Origin: Oscillospiraceae bacterium
GTDB taxonomy: Bacteria > Bacillota > Clostridia > Saccharofermentanales > Saccharofermentanaceae
Assembly: GCA_902782985.1 (NCBI GenBank)
Contig: CACZPC010000207.1
Coordinates: forward strand, 1 to 6,559
DNA length: 6,559 nt
Reading direction: 5' to 3'
Below, piece after piece: positions 1 through 6,216 of the stretch. Below the pieces are notes generated by a model. It did no database searches. It was given only the letters and a program-made list of their open reading frames with translations, and was not told the origin of the DNA. How positions within the stretch are numbered: the first letter of the stretch is position 1; every line of letters starts with the position of its first letter. Position numbers and translations under genes: made by a program.

Positions 1-2759
1 GGCATCTTATCGATCTTTCGAATGACCTTGGGAACCATATATGACGGGAGATCACGAAGAAGACTTTCCCTGATGACCTGCTCGCCGACATCCTGTTCCG
101 ACGTATAGAAAGCTGCCAGATATGCTTCGCCCTTTAGGTCCTTACGACATGCGACTGCAGACAGATCGACACCGGAGATCCTCGCCATGGCACACTCTAT
201 CTCGCCTAACTCGATACGAAGTCCGCGGAGCTTTATCTGGTTATCGCGCCTGCCGCAGAATTCGATATTCCCGTCAGGGCGCATCCGTCCCATATCACCC
301 GTTCGATACATGGTATTTCCGGGTCTGAAGGGATCGGGAATGAATCTCACGGACGTCAGCTCCTCGTTATTTATATATCCCCTGCCTACACCGTCACCCG
401 AGATCGTTATCTCACCCGTAACTCCCACAGGACACAAAGACTGAGCCTCGTCCAGGATATAGATCTGAGTATTGGCGATCGGGCGGCCTATCGTGATGTC
501 ATTATTCTCTATATAAGTGACAGATGACCACACAGTAGTCTCCGCGGGACCGTATACATTAAAGATCTTCGCATCGGTATAAGAACGAAGGTCAGACAAG
601 AGCGCAGGCGTAAGCTCCTCGCCTCCGAGCATTATCTTTTTTATCGAGCTGATTCCCGATCTGAAGTCCTTATCGGTAAGATAGCTTCTCATCTTGGTAG
701 GTGTAGTCTGTATGATGTCCGCATCCGACATCAGACGGGCAAGTCTGCCGCCGGACATCACTTCATCGTCATCTGCAAGGATCATTCGTATACCGTTTGT
801 AAGTGCCAGCAGACTCTCGGTCACGAAGATATCGAAAACGATATTCGTGACGGATAAAATGCTCTTATCTTCCTCCGAAATGATCTTTCCGCACACATTA
901 ACATTGTTACAAGAGCAGTAATTCACGACATTCTTGTGAGTTACTGCGGTGGCCTTGGGATCTCCGGTGGAACCTGACGTAAAAATCACATAACAAAGAT
1001 CATCAGGCGATGCATTCGGGCGGACATAGTCCCGATCTGTATAGTCAAAGGTCTCAAGATCGGTATATTCGACAAGGTCCGTATCTGCACCGTACACCAG
1101 CGCATGACGTGCCCCCGTGGTCCTGCACATGAGCTCTATCCTCGACTTCGGATAATCAGGCGATACCGGCATATATGCAGCACCGCTCTTTAGGACGGCC
1201 AGCATTGCGACCGGTATATAATGACTTCTTCCGGATATTATCGGAACTATATCTCCCTTGCCTATACCGCGCGTTATCAGTTCTGCAGCAAGGGCATCCG
1301 ACATCCTGTCCAGATCGCCGTATGTATATTCACGATCTCGAAATACGACCGCAGTGCTGTCGGCATTCCCCGCGGCGTGATCCGAGAAGATCTCATGTAT
1401 GCACAGCTCCTTACGATATGGTACAGTCGTGTCGTTATATTCTTCCACGAGGAATCTCTCTTCCGCCGGCGGAATAAGGGATATATCCTTAACCTTCATA
1501 TTGGGATCATCCGCCATCTGACTGATAATGTACTCGATCCTCCTGATGATAAGTGCGATCTCTCCTTCGTCCGGGAAGCTTGCAAGCTGATGGTCGGCAT
1601 TTATCCTATAGCAACCGTTGCCGTCACGATCGTCTATATGGATAGCAAGCGGGACTTCTGTACACCCGGTCGAGAACCATATGGTCTCACCCGGAACATC
1701 GATGGTGGAATTCTGATAATTAACGAGTATGTCATACAGCCATCCGCCGTGCCCGCAGCTGCTCCTGATACTCTTTGCAATCTCTTCGTGTGACAGCCTT
1801 GCATGACGGAATATGCTCCTGTGCGCGCGCGATATCCTTTCGATCAGGGACAGGGCCGTATCGTCAGGTCCTACATCTACAGACAAAGGTATGGTAGACA
1901 TGAACATACCCACTGTCTCCTTCTCGGATATTCCGCTCCTGCCGAGGACCGGCGTACCGATCGTGACATTATGATCCACGCGGGAGATACGCGCCAGATA
2001 TATAAGCACAGCCGCTTCGAACATGACCGGAGCCGAAGACCTGTACTGCTCTGTAAATACTTTCATCTTCGCCGAGACTTCATATGAGATATCGGTAACA
2101 TATCTCGAAGAACTTACAGAGCGATCTTCGCCGGTATCACGGCCGATCGAACCCTTCGACAGACCGTTCCCATAGCTCTCCGTCCAGAACCTGATGTCCT
2201 CCTGCCTCGCAGAAGACCCCATATAGCCTTCTACGCGCCTGATATAGTCCGTATACCGCCTCGCTTCGGGAAGAGCCTCTCCTCCGCCGCTGAGAGCCTT
2301 ATAAGCGTGATAGAATTCTTTTACCAGCAGGCTGTAGCCCCAGGAATCTATTATCATGTGACTCATGGTGATCATGATGCCGGTACGATCCGGAAGATCC
2401 AGGACGGTAAAGCGATACATCTTGGACCCGTCGGGCTCGAATACGGTACGGCCGTCCTCCGTGCCGAATGCGCAAACTTCATCGACGGTCTCGAAATGCA
2501 TATGCGGTAATGTCAGATCGATCTCCTCACTTATGTACTGGATATATGACCTGTCCTTCTTCGCGATCCGGAGTCTTATGGCTTCATGCCTTGCGATGAC
2601 CGTCCTGATCGCTTCATCGATAAGATCACGGTCCATCTTCTCATCGTAGATAACAGCTCCGCAGAGCGTAGCTACACTCGTACCTTCATAGAAATCGTGA
2701 AGGTCCGCCATTCCCTTTTGCGATGGTGTAAGTTCATAACGTAAAAGCTGATCGTCCAT
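1..2759 (-). CDS. Non-ribosomal peptide synthetase, condensation-adenylation module (3' end outside window)
   Basis: A modular cytoplasmic enzyme that activates an amino acid as its adenylate and condenses it with an upstream acyl or peptidyl donor. The visible 919 residues are open to the window edge. Condensation domain, about residues 5-430: RHEAIR at 57-62, active-site motif SHMIIDSW at 133-140 (a variant of HHxxxDG), YTDY, and VGMFMST at 283-289. Adenylation domain, about 455 onward: P-loop FTSGSTGDPKA 593-603, FDIF 642-645, NVYGPAETT 734-742, YRTGDMG 818-824, GRRDNQIKLRG from 836, LPSYMVP 904-910. Motif A10 with its lysine, the carrier domain and any later modules lie outside. Pocket residues D643, I644, T647, Q684, M710, G712, V735, V743, W744 resemble the glycine code DILQLGLIWK. 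The ATG at 2759 puts the C domain at the N-terminus as expected. The Shine-Dalgarno there is weak (GGA about 10 bases upstream). The gene starts 33 bases after its upstream neighbour and is visibly richer in G+C than the genes to its right. Confidence 0.95.
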   Translation of the reverse strand, partial: MDDQLLRYELTPSQKGMADLHDFYEGTSVATLCGAVIYDEKMDRDLIDEAIRTVIARHEAIRLRIAKKDRSYIQYISEEIDLTLPHMHFETVDEVCAFGTEDGRTVFEPDGSKMYRFTVLDLPDRTGIMITMSHMIIDSWGYSLLVKEFYHAYKALSGGGEALPEARRYTDYIRRVEGYMGSSARQEDIRFWTESYGNGLSKGSIGRDTGEDRSVSSSRYVTDISYEVSAKMKVFTEQYRSSAPVMFEAAVLIYLARISRVDHNVTIGTPVLGRSGISEKETVGMFMSTIPLSVDVGPDDTALSLIERISRAHRSIFRHARLSHEEIAKSIRSSCGHGGWLYDILVNYQNSTIDVPGETIWFSTGCTEVPLAIHIDDRDGNGCYRINADHQLASFPDEGEIALIIRRIEYIISQMADDPNMKVKDISLIPPAEERFLVEEYNDTTVPYRKELCIHEIFSDHAAGNADSTAVVFRDREYTYGDLDRMSDALAAELITRGIGKGDIVPIISGRSHYIPVAMLAVLKSGAAYMPVSPDYPKSRIELMCRTTGARHALVYGADTDLVEYTDLETFDYTDRDYVRPNASPDDLCYVIFTSGSTGDPKATAVTHKNVVNYCSCNNVNVCGKIISEEDKSILSVTNIVFDIFVTESLLALTNGIRMILADDDEVMSGGRLARLMSDADIIQTTPTKMRSYLTDKDFRSGISSIKKIMLGGEELTPALLSDLRSYTDAKIFNVYGPAETTVWSSVTYIENNDITIGRPIANTQIYILDEAQSLCPVGVTGEITISGDGVGRGYINNEELTSVRFIPDPFRPGNTMYRTGDMGRMRPDGNIEFCGRRDNQIKLRGLRIELGEIECAMARISGVDLSAVACRKDLKGEAYLAAFYTSEQDVGEQVIRESLLRDLPSYMVPKVIRKIDKM

Positions 2760-2792
2760 ACTTAATTTATCCGACAGTTTCCGGCACTTCTC

Positions 2793-3938
2793 TCAGATCA
2801 TCGATCCGCCCCACTCTACTACAGTAAAACCGATCCTGTCTGTCCTTACAGGCCATTCAAGCTGCTGTTCTTCGGGTATCTCAACCTCTTCATCCAGAGG
2901 CGTAAATACCATATACACACGGATCACAGTATCAGGTTCGGGACTGACATTAAGTGATGCCATCTCTTCATATTCTCGTGCAGGGAACGAGATGAGATTA
3001 TATTCATTAGACTCCATTTGAGGCAACCAGTATGAGATAAAATCGTCTATCTCGCTGTAAGTAAGACCGCATGCTTCAAGGTATCCTTCAAGGAACCGTG
3101 CAGTATCGCACCCGCGGACACAGATCGCATTATCAAATCCGTTAAGCTCGACACTTTCACCTTCCCAAAAGAGATAATCGTATTGCCTTCCCGTCACGGT
3201 ATCCGTTAATGTTCCGTCAGGAGCGGCTGTTATATGCCAGCCGTATTCTTCGTCATAATACGGATATGTACATGTTATGGTTCCTTCAAAATCAAGTGAT
3301 ACATAACAATCCGTAGTTTCTTCCGGATAGAGATAGATGACAGGCTTAGCTACATACATCTGATCTAAATGAGACTTCTCGTCAGATCCGACTATCTCGT
3401 ACTCAAATACCGAATCGATCTTCACGCCATCAGTTATCACAAATATGTACGACCCGGCCTCCATATCTTCGGGAAACAGAGAATAAAATTCCACAAAGTC
3501 ATACTCCGGATGTACCTCAGCTTTTATCTCTAATATTGCATCTTTTATATTCAACAGATTGATTATTTCATTCTTAAAGAGATATAGTTTTAAGTCTTCA
3601 GCTTCATCGAAATCTTCTTCGTTTAAATTACACGAAACGGAAAGATTTCTTGTTACGACAGGAGGATCCCACGTAGCAGGAAGTGAAGTAATGCCTGTCC
3701 TCATATCCTCCGGATAGTTCGATTCATCGTTAGGAACACTTCCGACTGATTGTATGCTTCTGACATCAGTTATCACCGGATCATTGAACAGGCCCGGATG
3801 ATAAACTTTACCATTCTCAACCACATTAAACGGCAGGAAGATCATCTGATTAAAGATGATCCGATTTCCGCATAATACAATACCAAGCATCAAAAGGATC
3901 AGCGTTATCATCAACGGAACTATCCATTTTCTTTTCAT
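2793..3938 (-). CDS. Membrane-anchored extracytoplasmic protein, uncharacterised KPVIYLYP/EWGG family
   Basis: Function unknown. The protein has 381 residues from the chosen start. A short basic N-terminus (MKRKW) precedes one hydrophobic segment at about residues 6-24, so it should be an N-terminally anchored or secreted protein. LGIVLCG is not a proper lipobox. Residues 25-195 are acidic and variable. The C-terminal half carries what I recognise from memory as a widespread conserved domain without a known role: KPVIYLYP at 198-205, YDYLFWEG at 253-260, FISYWLPQME at 300-309, RVYMVF near 340, and GFTVVEWGG at 370-378. An ATG two codons earlier (3944) directly abuts the Shine-Dalgarno, while the ATG at 3938 sits 8 bases from AGGAGG, so 3938 is preferred. 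It lies 33 bases upstream of the NRPS and in the same direction, so the two are probably co-transcribed, though a functional link is not shown. Confidence 0.85.
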   Translation of the reverse strand: MKRKWIVPLMITLILLMLGIVLCGNRIIFNQMIFLPFNVVENGKVYHPGLFNDPVITDVRSIQSVGSVPNDESNYPEDMRTGITSLPATWDPPVVTRNLSVSCNLNEEDFDEAEDLKLYLFKNEIINLLNIKDAILEIKAEVHPEYDFVEFYSLFPEDMEAGSYIFVITDGVKIDSVFEYEIVGSDEKSHLDQMYVAKPVIYLYPEETTDCYVSLDFEGTITCTYPYYDEEYGWHITAAPDGTLTDTVTGRQYDYLFWEGESVELNGFDNAICVRGCDTARFLEGYLEACGLTYSEIDDFISYWLPQMESNEYNLISFPAREYEEMASLNVSPEPDTVIRVYMVFTPLDEEVEIPEEQQLEWPVRTDRIGFTVVEWGGSMI

Positions 3939-3946
3939 ATACATCT

Positions 3947-3952
3947 CCTCCT
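3947..3952 (-). promoter_or_regulatory. Shine-Dalgarno AGGAGG that sets the start of the anchored protein
   Basis: On the minus strand the sequence reads TAGGAGGAGATGTATATG. The AGGAGG is 8 bases from the second ATG (3938) but only 2 bases from the first ATG (3944), which is too close for efficient initiation. The TAG stop of the preceding short frame overlaps the first base of the motif, so translation of the two frames would be closely coupled if the first is translated at all. Confidence 0.75.
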
Positions 3953-4256
3953 ACACAAGAATAATACCGGGATAAGGTACAACACTTTTCACCGTAGTCC
4001 GATTCAGATAATACTTTCCACCCCAACTTTGAATCCTCAAGTATACGCTATCTTGTTCTTCTGCATTGTTATCTATAACAATACCAGTAATAGTTACATA
4101 ATGACAGGTCATAGTTGTCAAATAATCGTAAGAGCAGGATGTTATATTTCTTAAATACAAAAACACAGCATAATTCGCCTTATATGGCATACAGGCAGAT
4201 GGTGATCGCCTGAGCTGCCGGCTATAAGAATGACATCGCGGTTTCAGTAATGCCAT
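3951..4256 (-). pseudogene. Fragment resembling the C-terminus of a papain/C39-like cysteine peptidase
   Basis: A 101-codon frame whose two halves look different. The last 50 or so residues look like a genuine protein tail: CHYVTITGIVID at 51-62, then LRIQSWGGKYYL at 73-84. This is the pattern around the catalytic histidine of papain-like or C39-like bacterial peptidases (H52 would be that histidine). The first 25 residues are arginine- and serine-rich and unlike that fold, and the expected catalytic cysteine region is absent. The ATG at 4256 lies inside the 3' end of the HNH gene, has AAGGA directly abutting it, and follows an in-frame TAA by one codon, so it is a poor start. No internal ATG has a Shine-Dalgarno either. 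I read this as the remnant of a gene truncated when the HNH gene came to lie upstream. It could instead be a short hypothetical protein. The family assignment is from memory. Confidence 0.5.
4093..4121 (-). promoter_or_regulatory. Possible internal promoter upstream of the anchored-protein gene
   Basis: The minus strand carries a perfect TTGACA (4121-4116), a 17-base spacer, and TGTAAC (4098-4093), which matches TATAAT at four of six positions. It lies within the decayed peptidase frame, about 155 bases upstream of the start at 3938. It could give the anchored protein and the NRPS their own transcript. A chance match inside former coding sequence is equally possible. Confidence 0.25.
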
Positions 4257-5359
4257 TCCTTAAAGCCTTGAAGCTTTGCAGAATCATAAACCGGCTTAAT
4301 AATATTGCTGAGTCTCTTCTTAAACTCAGGCATATCTAATCCGTCTGCATATAGCTGTGATCTTATCTCTGCGTTGTTTAAATGATAAGGTGCTATCTTA
4401 TTGAACTCACGCATCACAGCCTCATTAGATACCTTAAGTTCATATGCTCTGTATTCGATATTTCCGAGTGGATCAAAGTAAGTGCTCCACTCAGGAAGAG
4501 AATTATTCTTGCTGCTGTTAATAGATTTTGTTGTCGGATGTAGGTTCCAGAGTTCATCATGTGCTACATATTGCCATGGAATGAAATGATCTACAGATAT
4601 GATTTCTGTTGACAGATCCAGGTCGCCGTAGATATCTCTTATAGAAGGATCAATGCTTACTATCAGCTTCCAGTACTTTCTTACACGTTCAATATCACGT
4701 GACACAGGCGGTTCTATCTTATCTGATATGCCCGGAACACTTGGATTCTTGTTCTGCAAATACTGAATCAGTTTTAATTGTGTCCAGCATTTCAGGATCT
4801 CTCTGTGCTTAATAAGATACTCGGCCCAGTCAGTATCCACTTCGATCTCTGTTCCTAAGCCCGCAACAGCTATGAAGTAATACATGAGTCTTCGTTGACG
4901 GTTGATCTCTCTTGTCAGTGTATCTTTTGAACCATACCACATATCTCTCTCGATAATGATGTTATCGTAGAAAGGAACCTGAAGGCGGTAAGGAACATTC
5001 AGAGTCAGATCACTCTTATACTTTCTGATCTTTTTATCGTCAGTTGTATTGAGAAATTCCAATAGCCTTTCGCGCTTCTCTGATGAGCTTATATTGTAAT
5101 TAGCGTAAATATACTTAACAACTTCTTCTAAGTTGTCTGTGATGCCAAGAGGACCTAATCTAAGATGATATTCGGTAACCATATACCAGGCATCGACGAT
5201 CATCTCGTTAATGAGTGAATCAAAGCTGAATCTTGTAGTGTTTTCATTAACACTTTTGAGAATTGCCTGGAACCAAAAGAACTTATAGCAGTTGGTAGTG
5301 TTATCAAACAACCTGCTCAGGTATCCGATATTCAATTCATCAGAATAAGGTAACTGCAT
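4244..5359 (-). CDS. HNH endonuclease domain protein
   Basis: A probable metal-dependent DNA nuclease of 371 residues; its biological role is unknown. The C-terminal third holds an HNH (ββα-metal) motif: VDHFIPW at 256-262 with D257 and H258, then DELWNL with N272, then SINSSKNNSLP with N281 and K284. The roughly 230 residues before it are predicted to be largely helical, contain YKFFWFQAIL near 25-34, and have no domain I can name; they may set target specificity or bind a partner. No CxxC zinc knuckle is visible. The frame can be opened at TTG (5362), but the ATG at 5359 is 6 bases from AGGAG (5370-5366) and is the better start. It is transcribed away from the methyltransferase from its own promoter. 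Its 3' end overlaps the decayed peptidase frame by 13 bases. It could be a stand-alone defence nuclease or a mobile-element remnant. Confidence 0.8.
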   Translation of the reverse strand: MQLPYSDELNIGYLSRLFDNTTNCYKFFWFQAILKSVNENTTRFSFDSLINEMIVDAWYMVTEYHLRLGPLGITDNLEEVVKYIYANYNISSSEKRERLLEFLNTTDDKKIRKYKSDLTLNVPYRLQVPFYDNIIIERDMWYGSKDTLTREINRQRRLMYYFIAVAGLGTEIEVDTDWAEYLIKHREILKCWTQLKLIQYLQNKNPSVPGISDKIEPPVSRDIERVRKYWKLIVSIDPSIRDIYGDLDLSTEIISVDHFIPWQYVAHDELWNLHPTTKSINSSKNNSLPEWSTYFDPLGNIEYRAYELKVSNEAVMREFNKIAPYHLNNAEIRSQLYADGLDMPEFKKRLSNIIKPVYDSAKLQGFKEWHY

Positions 5360-5389
5360 CAAGAACTCCTATAAGAACTATCATCTGTG

Positions 5390-5417
5390 TTAATTATACT
5401 TCTATCCTTGATATAAT
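5390..5417 (+). promoter_or_regulatory. Promoter of the methyltransferase gene
   Basis: A perfect TATAAT at 5412-5417 with a weak -35 candidate TTAATT at 5390-5395 (16-base spacer). The leader would be about 16 bases. The ribosome binding site AAAGGA at 5426-5431 is 8 bases from the ATG at 5440. The element overlaps the oppositely oriented HNH promoter, with the two TATAAT boxes only 13 bases apart, so the two RNA polymerase sites should compete. Confidence 0.5.
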
Positions 5418-5422
5418 AAAAA
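5393..5422 (-). promoter_or_regulatory. Promoter of the HNH gene
   Basis: The minus strand has a perfect -10 hexamer TATAAT at 5398-5393, with a weak T-rich -35 (TTTTTA, 5422-5417) 18 bases further upstream. Transcription would start near 5386, giving a leader of about 27 bases that contains AGGAG at 5370-5366. The -35 side overlaps the -10 of the divergent methyltransferase promoter. Confidence 0.5.
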
Positions 5423-5439
5423 GAAAAAGGACTGATTCA

Positions 5440-6081
5440 ATGAACATCGAAGCCGTTAATTCAGTTAACTTCTGGAATAATATTCATACCAACTACGATA
5501 GAGAAACTATCAAGGTTGATAACTGGCTTGATGAATTCAGCAGCATCATTGATAGTGCTGCTGCTCCTATTCTTGATCTCGGATGCGGAAGTGGTAATGA
5601 TACTCTCTATCTGATAAAGAAAAACAAAAATGTCTTTGCTGTAGATCAATCAGAAAACGCTATCATAAACATAAAGAGAAACTTTCCTGAAGTTATTGAA
5701 ACAAGAACAATGAATATGCTCGATGGAATAGATTATCCGGATAACATGTTCAGTATTGTAATTGCAGATCTGTCACTTCATTATTTTTCAGATGAAGATA
5801 CAAAAAGTGTTCTGTCGGAAATAAAAAGAATCCTTAGATCTGAAGGTTATCTTCTGATCAGAGTTAACACGATAAATGATGTAAATCATGGAGCAGGCGA
5901 AGGAGAAGAAATAGAGCACCACTTCTATAGAACAAAAGATGGTATGTTCAAAAGATTCTTTGATGAAGAAGATATACGAAGAGTATTCTCGGAATTCAAT
6001 ATTTTCTTCTGTGAAGAACAGAAAATGATGAGATACAGATCTGAAAAAACAGTCTATTGTGTGGGGATGAAGAACACCTGA
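5440..6081 (+). CDS. Class I SAM-dependent methyltransferase (small-molecule type)
   Basis: Transfers a methyl group from S-adenosylmethionine to an unidentified acceptor in the cytoplasm. The protein has 213 residues, the usual size for the UbiE/TehB-like Methyltransf_11/25 group. The SAM-binding motif I is LDLGCGSG at 45-52, the acidic post-I residue is D69 in VFAVDQS, motif II is FSIVIADLSLHYF at 104-116, and motif III is ILRSEGYLLIRVN at 131-143. A short N-terminal segment FWNNIHTNYD fits the usual cap region. The later HHFYRTKDGMFKRFF segment probably contributes to the acceptor pocket. There is no DPPY/NPPY or Pro-Cys motif, so it is not a typical DNA methyltransferase. It is A+T-rich (about a third G+C by eye), divergent from the HNH gene, and has its own promoter and good ribosome binding site. 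It might decorate a metabolite, or act in detoxification as TehB does; the sequence does not decide. Confidence 0.88.
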   Translation: MNIEAVNSVNFWNNIHTNYDRETIKVDNWLDEFSSIIDSAAAPILDLGCGSGNDTLYLIKKNKNVFAVDQSENAIINIKRNFPEVIETRTMNMLDGIDYPDNMFSIVIADLSLHYFSDEDTKSVLSEIKRILRSEGYLLIRVNTINDVNHGAGEGEEIEHHFYRTKDGMFKRFFDEEDIRRVFSEFNIFFCEEQKMMRYRSEKTVYCVGMKNT

Positions 6082-6152
6082 TCGTTATGGTCATGTATAT
6101 CCGGTTCTGATTTAAGATCCGTAAAACATGTTCACAGGAATGATTCAAAAGA

Positions 6153-6193
6153 CGACTTAGCTTACGATTAAATCATATAGTCGTAAGCAGTCG
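6153..6193. terminator. Stem-loop in the convergent gap, possible terminator
   Basis: CGACT-TA-GCTTACGA (6153-6167) pairs with TCGTAAGC-AGTCG (6181-6193): 13 base pairs with a 2-base TA bulge and a 13-base loop. It sits between the end of the methyltransferase (6081) and the end of the broken minus-strand frame (6217), where a shared terminator is expected. On the minus strand it is followed by TCTTTTG, a short U-rich tract. On the plus strand no U run follows, so termination of the methyltransferase transcript here is doubtful. The remaining intergenic sequence 6082-6216 shows nothing else I can support. Confidence 0.4.
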
Positions 6194-6216
6194 GAGTCAA
6201 ACATAAGCAGCTCAAA

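Noticed and set aside
1221..1793. A 190-codon plus-strand open frame, with several shorter plus-strand frames between 122 and 2649
   Set aside because: All lie antisense to the NRPS, whose minus-strand translation shows unbroken C and A domain motifs. The plus-strand translations show no recognisable domain.
3840..3861. Perfect inverted repeat GATCATCT / AGATGATC with a 6-base loop
   Set aside because: It lies inside the coding sequence just after the membrane segment of the anchored protein. About one repeat of this size is expected by chance in a window this long.
3860..3938. Lipoprotein signal peptide in the anchored protein
   Set aside because: The only cysteine after the hydrophobic stretch is preceded by leucine (IVLC), which does not fit the lipobox, so a plain membrane anchor is more likely.
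5461..5649. A 62-codon minus-strand frame
   Set aside because: It is antisense to the SAM-binding region of the methyltransferase, where the plus-strand motifs are clear.
4244..6081. Classical restriction-modification system made of the HNH protein and the methyltransferase
   Set aside because: The methyltransferase has no DPPY/NPPY or Pro-Cys catalytic motif and no target-recognition region. At 213 residues it fits small-molecule enzymes.
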